A stretch of DNA of 64,000 nucleotides from Nannochloris sp. 'desiccata'. Taxonomy: Eukaryota > Chlorophyta > Trebouxiophyceae > Chlorellales > Chlorellaceae. Each line of letters begins with the position of its first letter. Position 1 is the stretch's first letter. Positions 19,192-29,259 of the stretch are shown here, piece by piece. Both the position numbers and the translations under genes were made by a program. The DNA is taken from contig JAGTXX020000008.1 of the NCBI GenBank assembly GCA_019044685.2, positions 434,001-498,000 of the forward strand, written 5' to 3'. The notes below the pieces were generated by a model. That model was not told where the DNA came from. It saw only the letters and a list, made by a program, of their open reading frames with translations, and searched no databases.

Positions 19192-19618
19192 AACTAAGTA
19201 AGACTTCTGGCAGCCCATTAGGGGAAGCATGGGTGGATCTGTGTCCTTTTGCAGATACAGAACAAGAATGTACTGAGCAGGTGCTAGAAAAAATAAATAA
19301 TTTTGAGCGGAGCCATGGACTGCAGTGGGACTGGTTGAATTGATTTAGATCTACAAGATTTCAACTCGAATCGAGTGTCATTATGGTGAAACTACACCCA
19401 TTGACTTAGTCTTTCGAAAATCTTGATGCGCGAATTCGCTTAAAGCAGCTTCTTTTTCTCCCTTTGCTTGGGATTTTTTTTTTCGCCGTCTTTATTCGGT
19501 ACGTAGCAATACAAATTAAAGAATGCCTTCAGGGTAACTTGGAGGGATCGTGAGAAGTCACAAGCGCAATTTCAGACCATTTCTATATAGAAAATAATAA
19601 AGAGATTGATCTACACCT

Positions 19619-20044
19619 GTGGTTATGATGATGATCCTTTCTTACACAGTAGGTTAAAAACAAATCCTAGCATTTAAAACCGAGCCCTTCAGATCCAGGT
19701 ATCCTAGGCGCTCTTTAATTTAAGAGAATGTGCATGAGCAAGTGAGTAACTAAAAGATGCGACGGGGACCAGAGGGCCAAAGTACTATCGCCCAATGGGG
19801 CATACTTTGGCCACGGCACCACCGCTGGGCAAAAGAAATTAATTAAGGCACTAGTTCAACGGATTATTATTATTTAATTGTACCAATCCATAGTGGAATA
19901 ACCATGATCAAGTGGGTGGTGGCACCACCCGCAGGGTACTGTAGTCAAGGGAGGATATTAAGGGGTGTGTGGGGGGAATATCTTTCACCCAAGGTGGTGA
20001 GGGGTGAACGGTGACATAGTCAGCCAAAAGTTCCGGTGGTTATG
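19619..20044. mobile_element. 408-bp segment flanked by 9-bp repeats, absent from the left arm
   Basis: GTGGTTATG occurs at 19619-19627 and 20036-20044 and only once (as CATAACCAC, 16745-16753) in the left arm. The 408 bases between have no ORF of note and no clear terminal inverted repeats. Either a small element inserted with a 9-bp duplication, or the left arm lost this piece by recombination between the repeats. Confidence 0.65.
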
Positions 20045-20225
20045 TTGAAATTAAAATTGAGTTTTTTCTTTTAGATAGTAAATTACTCTGTATACCTTGT
20101 CGGGCTGGACTCTAATAGTAGCTTTTCAATGCTTACAGTAACAGCTCTAAAATTCATGTTATAAAGGCTCGTAATTTATGCAAATGTAGCATCAGAATAA
20201 AATCAGTTTTTGAACAATCACATAA

Positions 20226-21973
20226 TTAACTAAGCGGCAAAAAATCAGGAATTGGGTCTTTCAGCGAGTGCGCGGTGTGTTGAATATGTGGTCGTGCATC
20301 GTGAACCATGGCATTAATCGCTTTGTATATAGCTCCATTTGTTCCTTGCTTGGTGGGATGCTGAAGATGGGCCTTGGCGGCATCGGTGGCAATGTCACAC
20401 AACTCTCTAGTTCTCTCGTTCATAAAGAGTAGCAGTCAGCGCAGCTGCATCGTTTACACGAGCTGCAGCAGTTCTACTAACGCTAACAGCCTGCAGAGCT
20501 CTCAAAGTCGGAACTTCAGCTTCAGTCATTAACCACTTCATGTCGGGATTGGGTACGACTTCCATGTACGAAGCGGAGTTGCGAGTGAAGTACCGGTCGT
20601 TGACTGGTTTAGGTGCAAAGAAGACTTCCATAATATCTTCCATGGTTGCAGCATTAGGGTTATCAGTGATTCTCCACAATGCTCGAGCTTTATCTAAATC
20701 CATTCCAGCCGCACGACTTTGAACAAACCGGGTTGACAAGAAGTAATGCCCACTCCTCATCATGCCAAGCAGCACCTCTTCAAATGGAGGATCATCTGCG
20801 AATGGCTTGCAGCACTGATCTTTCCAAGCCTTGGCTCTTTCCATCAGCTTCTCAGGAGATAAGGTGACTTTTCCCTTGATATCTTCGTCGCAACCGTACA
20901 AAATATAATCTACAAAGCCTTCTTTGATTATCTGATCAGTGATATTTTTCATAGCACACCGAAAATGAGGCCTGCCAATATCTTTCATGCAGTATCCAAC
21001 CAAGCCATTAAAAGTGTGCAATTTATTATTTTGAACGGCACGACTGCGAACAATGCAATCACTATTACCAGTCCATCCCATAGCTTCTTTCAGACGTCTG
21101 GTAAAGGCAGCAGCACACAGACCAGAGGTTTGAACTACTATTTGCAAGTGAAGATGATTCATCTTAGATCCTCTTTCCATACCAGCAAAAGTTCTCAAAA
21201 TCTTGTCATCGCCATCGACGAAATCTCGGTACTTCTGCAGATCAGAAATTGACAAGTCGCCATCACCGTTGACAGCAGTAACAGACAATTCATGCTGCGT
21301 TCTATCTTCCTTGTTTCTTTTCTTGGCAATTGCAGCAGCCTGCCGGGCCCCTTTCTGCTGTTGTTTGACAGTTTCCCTCTCCGCCCTTTTTTCAGTTGCC
21401 GTTTTTGCCGGCAGCGCAGTTTGTGCTGCAGCAGCAAGGGGATTGGCTTTATAGGCCGCAGCTTCCTGCTTTGTGGGCCTACCAACATGGCGACGGAGTG
21501 GAATACTAGGTGAAGCAGCCACCTCTTGCTGGTCAATGCCAGCAGGGGCAGCAAGCACAGCAGGGGAGGCCACAGCACGAGTAGCGGGACGCGTCCGCGG
21601 AGGAGGCATTGCCAGGTCATCTTCCGCAGGCGTAAACGGTTCCATTATTTCTATGCCCACTCTAATACCGCTATGCACAGACATATCGTCGTCAATGAGC
21701 TCCGATACGTTGTCGCGGTCGTCCACCTCGGCATCAGATGCCTCCATGTCATTGCATTCAGCTTCCAAGTCGATCAATTTGATAGCCTGTAAAAGAAAAG
21801 GAACATGTTTCAAAATTTAGAATCCTGAGGGGAATGTAGATGGAAAGGAGATGCACGCATACCTTTGCCGCTGCCGGACGTCTCAACCGAGACCGATCGA
21901 CCATAGATGAAAACTGGCCAGACTCTAAAGCAGCAGCCATTGCTGCCTTTCTCTTGTTTGTCTTAGGCGGCAT
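20226..21973 (-). CDS. HUH endonuclease (Rep-like) of the composite element
   Basis: Exon 1 is 21973-21863 and exon 2 is 21786-20407 (76-nt intron, GT-AG, phase 0), 496 aa. Exon 1 is basic (MPPKTNKRKAAMAAALE). An acidic stretch and an AT-hook-like RRHVGRPTKQE follow, then a basic coil. The nuclease core has three landmarks. LSVTAVN (about 204-210) could be motif I. NHLHLQIVV (HUH at about 248-250) matches the metal-binding HUH motif. GYCMKDIGRPHF (catalytic Tyr about 302, YxxK) matches motif III of single-Tyr Rep proteins. No helicase domain is visible. After the TAG at 20407 another frame continues for about 60 codons (DIATDAAKAHLQ ... DPIPDFLPLS, stop at 20226). The end of that frame is preserved in the left arm, so the original protein was probably longer and a frameshift lies near 20410-20425. 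Predicted role: nicking and joining the element's single-stranded ends. Confidence 0.75.
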
Positions 21974-22165
21974 TGTTACGCTCGAGAGCGTAAAATCACT
22001 ATGACTTCATTTATCTTACAAATATTAAAAGACAGAGTTGAGACCAGACTGGTGCGTTATATAGGCTTTCATCAGATGAGGTGGTCCCGCCGCTGATGTG
22101 GCAAAGCGACGCAGCCTACAAATTGGTAGCAGTCGCTTCGCCATGGCAAAACTAATTAATTAAAG
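21974..22165. promoter_or_regulatory. Divergent promoter region of the HUH gene and its partner
   Basis: 192 bases separate the two start codons, which face away from each other. Shared control is likely. No specific motif was assigned. Confidence 0.45.
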
Positions 22166-23068
22166 ATGTCAAAAGACTTAAACCTATCCGATGACTACCT
22201 GGGGGCAAGCCCATACGAGCCTGCCAGTCAAGGTAGCAAGCATTACTGTGTCGAATTGGGCAAGCGCAGCTTTGAGGTGAAGGACTGGACCGAGGAGCAG
22301 GCGACAGCCTTCATCCACGAAGCTGAAGCACTTGCCAAACAAGCCAAGCTCGAGCACGGAGAGCATTACGCAAGCGGAGACGAGTGCTCTGACCTCATTG
22401 ACTTGATTCAAAAATGTGTTGATTCTGGTTACGACCTGGTGCACCCGGAAGATGCTTCTTTGGACGTTCATAAGGCAAGTTTAAAGTATTGTGATGACCA
22501 CCAGCGTTGCGCACGAAGCGTAAAAGCTTACTTTCCGGTTAATGTTCGTCATTTTGCAGATGCCCAGGTCCGCCGTGAAGGCAAAAATCAAGGCCTACCA
22601 ATGGCACCTCCGCCTCCGTAGCCCTGTCACAAGAGGACAAAGAGCTCAGCTGCAGAGACTGTGCACAGAAAAGGCCGTAAATTGGATCTTTGCTACTTCA
22701 AGGAACCTCAAATGTATGCCTCCGCAACATTTACAATCGGTCACTTGATGTTGGCTACCGGGCCTAACTCAGCACCAGCTACCCATGCTCAGCTCAGGTA
22801 CTACCACGACTTGTTGAGACGGGCAAAGAAAAAAGAAGAGCCCTTGATGCCAAAAACTGTTGGTTGGGTGAGTCGTTGCATCGGCGAGATGGAACATGAG
22901 TTGGGAATCTCTACCACCTATCAGTATGACGAAGTAAAGCTGGAGGAAATCCCGGTCATGGAACGTGAGCGGCTCACGTACCTGAAGCGCAATCCCGATC
23001 CTTACCAGCCTCTTGTAATAAAAAAGGCTCCTGCTGACGTCCAAACCCCGACAAAAATCTCCCAATAA
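22166..23068 (+). CDS. Partner ORF of the HUH element, interrupted by one TAG
   Basis: ATG at 22166. The frame is open for 151 codons, has TAG at 22619-22621, then continues in the same frame to 23068 (about 300 codons in all). The part before the stop is acidic (MSKDLNLSDDYLGASPYEPA, EEQATAFIHEAEALAKQAKL) with scattered Cys/His (YCDDHQRC). The part after it is basic (ATHAQLRYYHDLLRRAKKK, MPKTVGWVSRCIGEMEHELG). The stop interrupts a Pro-rich turn (MAPPPP / PCHKRTK). No known family was recognised. Its position, divergent from the HUH gene and ending about 60 bp before the outer terminus, suggests a second element function. It could be a recent nonsense mutation or a read-through product. Confidence 0.55.
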
Positions 23069-23866
23069 TTTTAACTTTATTCACGTTTCTTTCGTTCCTG
23101 CCTGCTCCATTTAAGTGCTCAACTCTTTTATAGACCCAAAAATGAAATGTCACAAAACGCTTCCGTAACATAAACATTAATTACCTAATTAATAGATGCT
23201 GCATCTCAAAAAATGACCTATAATCCACCAGCGCAATAGCTCAATTTGCGTTTTAACTCGTTGAAATTTAAACAAATATCGTCATCCTGACATACAGGAG
23301 CTCAGAGGTGAATTTGAGGCCGCTGGCTGGAAGCTGTCGAGGACATGCATCCCATCAGAAAAGCTCGATCGCTGTAGCTACTCCCCGCAGCCCCGGACAG
23401 GCCAGCCAAAATTGCGCAAAATTATGCTCGAATTTCTGATCATATGATTTTACAAAAAGCGAATCGCTGTGCCTCACAATAATTTAGTGCAAAACCCCTT
23501 CCTCAAATCTCGCCCGGCGCCTTTAATATATATATATATATATTATTATCTGAATCAGTTTTCTGGCAGCAGAATATATTCATATATTAAAGGCTGTAAA
23601 GAGAGAGAGAGAGAAAGATAGATAAAGAAAGAATTGCATTTTTTTGGAGTTGTGGCCTGAAATTTGCGATAAGCACGGAAATGATCAAAAACAAGAAATT
23701 CACGGGCGTGTGAGGCCAAATAAGCAATAAGGAACCGTCCATATCGGACAAAGCTTGCCTGCAAGTAATGGGAAAACGGTGATTTGAAACCCTAGTTGTT
23801 GTCGACGATTCGATATTTTCAATTGGTCCAATATGTGTTTATAGAAAAGAAGCCCAGCGGATATAA

Positions 23867-25303
23867 ATGTATAAAACACACCCAAATACTACCTTATTCC
23901 CTTGTTCTCGCCGAAAGGAACGAGCCAGGATCTCCCTTTACGTCGTGATAACATCAATCTGGACAACCCTTCTCGTTTTGAGTTACTTCTTCGATAAGCA
24001 ACGCAAGAAGGATAAAGACAACGCCTCACATCAATATACCCTTGTTGACACTACGCCAAGTAGCAAGTATCTACCATTCAATGGCAATAGCGAAGGAGTT
24101 TCGACCTGGACTCAGTTGTATCCGCCACCGCCAATAGGTATGCAAGAGGGCACTGGCGCACTAGTGGAGACTGCACGTGGGCAGGAGGTTTGGTTTATGG
24201 GTGGATATCCAATTGATAAAGGCCACGTAACAATTTACAACATAGAAACAAAACAATGGAGGGAGGGGCCATATTTGCCCTGGGGTCTTCATCACGTCTT
24301 CAGTGCAGTCTTCTCATCCAAAGGCCAGCTGATTGTTTTGGGAGGAATAATTCACGAAAACGAACGTCACTACGGCAATAATGCAGCCTTATTGCGGGGC
24401 ACAGGAGATGATTTTAGCGTTCCCTGGAGAAGAGTGGAACTCCCTGTCGGCGGCATTATTACATGTACTTCATTGCATGTTGATGGCACGTATTGGTGCT
24501 ACAGTGGGGATATAGGCGACTACGGTGACATTCCCTTTAGTTTTTTTGAATTCAGACCGGAGACCCTAGAAATAAGACAGTTACCGATTCCTCCATTGAA
24601 CAGCACCCATGTCGCATTTCTCCAAGACTTTGAGAGAGGCTTGATCTACATGGCTGCCGGCAGAGGAAACAATAAGCGAAAAGCCCCTCCCCCCGATAAA
24701 CTGTTCATATATGACATTGAACATTCCAAGTGGCTAGAGGAGGTGATCACCATCCCATTCAGCCCCATGGAGTCTAGGTCGGCTATTCAGCGCAAAGGAG
24801 TTGACTTTGGATTGCTGATGGGGGGCCAGACAAGCCAAGGACAGCAAATCTCTGATCTAATTCTCCAATTTCATTTTAATACACGCAAATTTGTTTGGGT
24901 AGATGAGCTCCCCATGCAGATGTTTGGTTTTAGTATTGTTCCTCTTCCAAATGGCAACTATATATTGTACGGAGGTGCTTCAGGTTATGGTGCTCGATTT
25001 CACAGGTTGGCTTGGGAATGGGATCCTGGGAGATTACTGCAAGAGAAGCAACCAGATAGATATTTCGGGAGAGATATTGAAGTGGTTCATGCAGTCTGTG
25101 GAAGTATAATAGTAACTGAGTTCTTAAAAATGAAAGTAGCTGCTGGAAATACCTCCGTTCCGGCGAAATGGTGTTTAGAAGAAGAAGCTCTGGGCCAAGG
25201 AGGGCCTTGGATGACTCTCACATTGACTGTTCATTTCCTCAGAGATGGAAAGATGCATTGGCTGGTGTGTGATGATTCCAATGAATGCAAGTTGCGCCCA
25301 TGA
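23867..25303 (+). CDS. Type II membrane protein with Kelch-like beta-propeller
   Basis: Single exon, ATG at 23867, 478 aa. A short basic cytosolic tail is followed by one membrane span (ISLYVVITSIWTTLLVLSYF, about residues 24-43), then a lumenal or external domain. Kelch-type blades are visible as repeated Gly-Gly plus Trp spacing: EVWFMGGYPIDKGHVTIYN with TKQWREGPYLP; LIVLGGIIHENERHYG; GLLMGGQTSQGQQ with KFVWVDELP; YILYGGASGYGARFH. The fold resembles the galactose-oxidase central domain, but the Cys/Tyr/His copper ligands were not identified, so only a binding role is proposed. It lies immediately outside the transposon nest and appears intact. Confidence 0.7.
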   Translation: MYKTHPNTTLFPCSRRKERARISLYVVITSIWTTLLVLSYFFDKQRKKDKDNASHQYTLVDTTPSSKYLPFNGNSEGVSTWTQLYPPPPIGMQEGTGALVETARGQEVWFMGGYPIDKGHVTIYNIETKQWREGPYLPWGLHHVFSAVFSSKGQLIVLGGIIHENERHYGNNAALLRGTGDDFSVPWRRVELPVGGIITCTSLHVDGTYWCYSGDIGDYGDIPFSFFEFRPETLEIRQLPIPPLNSTHVAFLQDFERGLIYMAAGRGNNKRKAPPPDKLFIYDIEHSKWLEEVITIPFSPMESRSAIQRKGVDFGLLMGGQTSQGQQISDLILQFHFNTRKFVWVDELPMQMFGFSIVPLPNGNYILYGGASGYGARFHRLAWEWDPGRLLQEKQPDRYFGRDIEVVHAVCGSIIVTEFLKMKVAAGNTSVPAKWCLEEEALGQGGPWMTLTLTVHFLRDGKMHWLVCDDSNECKLRP

Positions 25304-25620
25304 TATTAAGTGGCATGCACGGCCCAGGTACCATGCCGGCACCGTGGGTCACTGACTCGCCGTGACCCAACAAAATTTAAAATATCCCCTTTTTACCCCT
25401 CTGGCAAAGTTTTGTTCAAACCTTGAGTAAATATAGTAATGTTCTGCTACATTAGAGATATCGTAGAGAAGAGTTTAGTAGAAGAAAATTTCAGGGTCGG
25501 TGTGGAAGCGAGAACCCTAAAAAAGCCTAAGAAAATTTCCAATAAGAAGATGCTGATGGCTCTCTACTAGTAAAACTGTCCCTTCCTCATCAATTCGATA
25601 AGAAAGCGCAGATATTATGG
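25304..25620. other. Intergenic region, no gene seen
   Basis: 3' flank of the Kelch gene. A short imperfect hairpin around GTGGGTCACTGACTCGCCGTGACCC-like sequence (about 25346-25370) could mark the transcript end. Nothing else was recognised. Confidence 0.4.
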
Positions 25621-25859
25621 TGTTGAGTATCTCTCCCCAGGGCTAATTAGGTCGAATTGGAGGTCTAATTAGGCTAGTTGGAAGCTAACTAGCAGTTAAT
25701 TAGGCTTAGCTGCAACAGTATTAATATCTAGACCCTGGATTCTTTCTTTATCTATCTTGACTGTAAATTCCCTCTTTCCATCTGTCTCTAGATTTTTTAA
25801 AATATCATTGTAACACTGCTAAGCTACTCAGTCCTAGTCACAGCACAGGTCGTCTTACA
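25621..25859 (+). mobile_element. LTR with adjoining primer-binding-like site
   Basis: The 239-bp unit starts TGTTGAGTATC and ends CTTACA (5'-TG...CA-3'). It is followed after three bases by TGGCACCCAAGGAGCG, which starts with TGG as a tRNA-primer site should. About 190 bases of possible leader follow. No gag/pol or second LTR is present, so this is a truncated retrotransposon. A reversed copy interrupted by two LINEs lies at 15.48-15.85 kb. Confidence 0.7.
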
Positions 25860-26053
25860 TTTTGGCACCCAAGGAGCGACGAATCTGCTCGCTCTCTAGT
25901 TCGTCAAAAGTACATCCCTAACTGTGACGTCAACCTTGACAGATTAGTATCACGGTACCTGTTAGCAAGTAACAGGTAGCTTCTAGCAGTTTCTAGTAGT
26001 TTTACAGGCGTTCTAGTAGTTCGAGATCAATTAATAATTAAGAGATAGTTGTT

Positions 26054-26326
26054 ATGTTCAGGAAATCAGTGTTGTGGGCGCTTCCCTCACTTGCCCACAA
26101 TTGCTGGATTATGCAGCAAGTTTCGGTGTGTAGGTGTCTAGAGACACTGGTTGAATTGCCTATTTGTGATATGGACCGAGATCTCTACCTAAAAGTACTA
26201 AAAAACAGACAGAAACAACAAGATGTCGAGGAGCCTCACCTGAAATTTTTTGTTAGAAATCCAAAGAAAAGAGAGGTTGTTAGCTCATCCCAAGTGAGAG
26301 TTCGGCAGAAACTCTCGGTCCAATAA
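26054..26326 (+). CDS. Small unknown ORF
   Basis: ATG at 26054, 90 codons. The C-terminal half is basic and helical (DMDRDLYLKVLKNRQKQQ, KFFVRNPKKREVV). Its first 30 codons overlap a roughly 65-bp dispersed repeat also found at 38779-38846, which argues that at least the N-terminus is not a conserved protein. It may be the fragment of a gene carried with the upstream LTR remnant. Confidence 0.25.
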   Translation: MFRKSVLWALPSLAHNCWIMQQVSVCRCLETLVELPICDMDRDLYLKVLKNRQKQQDVEEPHLKFFVRNPKKREVVSSSQVRVRQKLSVQ

Positions 26327-26654
26327 GATTTTAGGTGAGCAGCATGTTTTGGCGACTGCTCGGTAGCTGCCATAGGTACAATACCGTCACATTAACTAGT
26401 TGCCAGTGGGCAGAACAAAGCTTACATTTGGTGATAAGCTTATTTATCAGGCCAATATGCAAGAATTTCTATTACCCGCAAACTGAAAGAATCACCAGAG
26501 TGTTGACATAAAAGCGAGCAACGAATCAAAAGGGAAAAACAAAAGCAAATAGCGAAGGAGAATCTCTATAAATAAACAAGTACAAGCAACGACGAGCAAC
26601 AACTGCAATAAAGTTTCAATTTATTATTTTTAGCTGCATAGCTGCATTCAGATT

Positions 26655-28428
26655 TCAATTTAGTGGGAGTTGCAACCGAGGGATCTTTGTAGGTGGTCTT
26701 GCATCCACAACGCTGCTTTCATTTGCACCTCCCTCAGTGTTACTATTGGGAACGCTCGCACTAAATGGAGAGCTGAAAAGAGGAAAGGCCTTGACTTCAG
26801 CTGCAGTTTTTTCATTCGGGGTTATAGTGTTTGCTGTTCCAGGGACGAGACGAGGTGTGGGTGCATCCCTCCGTGCTGCAGCTCCAGCAGACATACTTTT
26901 AGAAAACAAACAAGGGGAATTCCTACTACTGTGGTCAGTCCTGTGGACACTGCCGTTGCCGCCACAAACAGCAGGCGAAGACGGAGAAGCACCAGAAGGA
27001 GAAGATGCAACAGCGGAAACCACCTTCTTTCTTCTTGCTGTCATAGAACCAGAAGGACAAGTGTTGGAACTAGTCCTTGCAGTACGGGGAGTACCCATAC
27101 TCGCGGCAGGAACACCACTAGAGTTGCTTAAACGGGAAGTTAATTGGCTTTGTCTCCGTGCAGTATCTTGGCCAGAAGTTCTTGCTGCTGCTGTTGTTGA
27201 AGCTTTATTATTTTTTATTCCCCCACGAGCAGAGAGAGTTAAAGGACCACCTCGTGGTGTTCCTGTAGAGTCTCTGGATAAATTGAGGCGAGGAACTTGG
27301 ACTTTAGGGAGAGGGCGGACAATCAACGGAGCAGCATTTTCATTTTCTTTATTTTCTATGTTTGTATTGGTTATTTTCTTATTGCCACGAGCAGTTTTGA
27401 CCAGCCATTCTTCTTCATTCTCCCAATCATCCAAATGCAAGCTATCTTCTTCAAACGCAGCTGTAAGAGCAGCATCACGGCCTGCAAAGGGGACGGGCAG
27501 GGTCAAGGGAGGCAGCGGTGGTGCCACAGCCATTTGAAAATTTGCAAGAGGAGGAGGAGAAGAGGCCAGCCAGGCTTCGTCACCATCTACAGAGAGCTGG
27601 GTAGTACTGAGTGGACTGTGAGGGGTTAATGGAGTAGTCGTACCACTTGTAGAACGAGACAAAGCATGTGCCTGCAATCGCCACTGCTCCTGGTGGCTGC
27701 TGTGATTGCTTTGATGGTTGTGTTGAGGAGGTGAAGGAGTTTGTAATAAAGGGGAACGAGACTCAGAATAGAGAGAATCAATATCACCAGCACCATTGCA
27801 GCTACGAGCAGGGGTGTGGAGAATAGTAGGGGTGCTACGGCCAGAGGTGGGGTGGCTGCTGCATGCAAGAGAGGCCGCCACCGCCAAGTCTTCCTGCATG
27901 CCCTTACGAAGCTCTTCAAGTTCTTCTTTAAGAGCTTGGAGGTGCAAGTCTTCAGCGTTAAGCAACCTGACTTGTTCCTCTTCCATTTCTTGCTGGAGAG
28001 CAGTTAATTGGAGGGACAGCTCGTCAGTCTCTTCTTCTTCAGGAAGTGGATGATTGAGCTCAAGTTGTGCGGCAGTGGCGGTGACATCATCACGTCTGCA
28101 CCTTAGAGATTAAGGGAAGGAGTCAGTTAGGTTATATTGGCAATATTGCAAAGCTATATAGATAATGCCTATCTCTTTCTTACCTAGAAGCAGTAGCCTG
28201 GGAAGTATAGGTTGCTTCCAGCTCCACTAATTGAAGTTTAAGAATTGCATTTTTCCGCTTTTCCCAAAACATCAGGGCCCAACCGACGGCAGAGAGAGTG
28301 AGAGCAATGATGGGCACGTATGATGACATGTTGATTGTGTTGGCATGCATCTTAGCCTTGTTTTTACGTCTAGAAACTGTCTTTTCTCTTGGAGCCAATT
28401 GGCAGTTGCTGGCAGCAGCCGTGTTCAT
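26655..28428 (-). CDS. Membrane-anchored coiled-coil protein with Ser/Pro-rich tail
   Basis: Exon 1 is 28428-28184 and exon 2 is 28095-26655 (88-nt intron, phase matched), 561 aa. A short basic N-terminus is followed by one membrane span (VPIIALTLSAVGWALMF). A coiled coil then runs through both exons (NAILKLQLVELEATY; ELSLQLTALQQEMEEEQVRL; LQALKEELEELRKGM). The rest is low-complexity Ser/Thr/Pro with clusters of basic residues and looks disordered. No enzymatic domain is seen. It could be an organelle-surface tether or scaffold; that is inference from layout only. Confidence 0.65.
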
Positions 28429-29259
28429 ACGCCAGATAGCTAAGATCGAGTAGGTAATACGACGGTATAGCAGCCTCGGTTGTATAGAAACGCCCTTACT
28501 GGAGGTTAGATTACTGAAACTTGTTTGAAAGTCTGAGTTTTGAAATGCGAAAGAATTGATTGAAAGCCTGTTCCTGAGCAGCTCCTCGTCAAGTCGGTCT
28601 TTACACTACGTTCAGGGTGGCTATCTCAACAATCTAGTGCGGTATTGAAGATTAGTTTGAAGATTTGTTGTGAATCTTTTGAATTTTTGAACTTAAGAAA
28701 AGCCCCCCAAAAATGGCCAGTGGTTTTCAGCAGATTCCTGCGGCAGCGCTGATGAGCGCTTTTCAGCGCTGGCGTTGTTCAGATCGGTGAAACTACTGCA
28801 AATAAAGATGGGGTGGCGGCTATAACAGTACCTAATTACACACTATCTTATTTTTCTATCCATCGCAGGGCTGTGCTACCTGCCCAAGAAGTGCTCTTAG
28901 AGACATCCAACAACAGACTGCACCGCCCACGCCTGGCCTTCGCTCCTTGAATAACCAACTGGTTATTAAAATTACAGAGAGATGTATTCAACAGGAAAGG
29001 TTCATTTAAAGAAGGTTTAGGTTTTAGTAAACCGAACAAAAGATCACAAGAAGGAAAAGAAAACAAAAACGGGTACAACAAACTTGCTTGCTTGCTTGTG
29101 AAAAAAGGGCATCGCTGAGACGGTGCTGCAGCAGCTTCGTGGACAGATAAGATAGTACACAGAAAGAAACAAAGGCGAGATGGTGTTTATAATAACATAC
29201 AGTAATAATACGAAATGAAATCTATAGTATGTTTAAAAAAAAGGGGACCAGAGATCTGT
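28429..29259. other. Intergenic region, no gene seen
   Basis: 831 bases lie between the 5' end of the coiled-coil gene and the 3' end of the zinc-finger gene, both on the minus strand. A tract around 29095-29140 is rich in simple GCT/GCA repeats. No coding or RNA feature was recognised. Confidence 0.45.

Larger units (their letters stand above)
16071..23523. mobile_element. Composite HUH-endonuclease element with long inverted arms (Replitron-like)
   Basis: Outer ends 16071-16463 and 23131-23523 are 393-bp near-identical inverted repeats, both abutting LINE A copy 3. Inside them the left arm (16071-17180) is the reverse complement of parts of the right arm (19192-23523): 16462-16753 pairs with 20036-20327 (292 bp each) and 16745-17180 with 19192-19627 (436 bp each). 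The right arm holds the HUH gene and a divergent partner ORF. The unpaired centre (17181-19191) holds most of a sulfotransferase-like gene. The HUH domain suggests rolling-circle or replicative single-strand transposition as in Replitrons. The classification is by motif recall, not by search. Confidence 0.7.
19192..23523. repeat. Right inverted arm (full-length copy)
   Basis: In order it contains the last 46 codons of the sulfotransferase-like gene and its 3' flank (19192-19627), a 408-bp extra segment, the HUH gene, the shared promoter, the partner ORF and the 393-bp outer end. It is the more complete of the two arms. Confidence 0.85.
15837..23629 (+). mobile_element. LINE A copy 3, split by the 7.5-kb HUH element
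   Basis: AAGATAGATAAAGAA occurs at 15837-15851 and 23615-23629 as a 15-bp target duplication. The two LINE pieces are 15852 to about 16041 (matching 11329-11503 of copy 1) and about 23541-23614 (matching 12268-12340, including AAAGGCTGTAA and the GA tail). Put together, they form a roughly 265-bp 5'-truncated LINE A insertion in an LTR remnant. Everything between them was inserted later. Confidence 0.85.

Noticed and set aside
23520..23545. TA run as a target duplication of the HUH element
   Set aside because: The run is a microsatellite of uncertain length and the left flank has a palindrome instead, so no clean target duplication can be read for the HUH element itself.
26737..27537. 266-codon plus-strand ORF
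   Set aside because: It is a shadow of the low-complexity Ser/Pro-rich region of the minus-strand coiled-coil gene.
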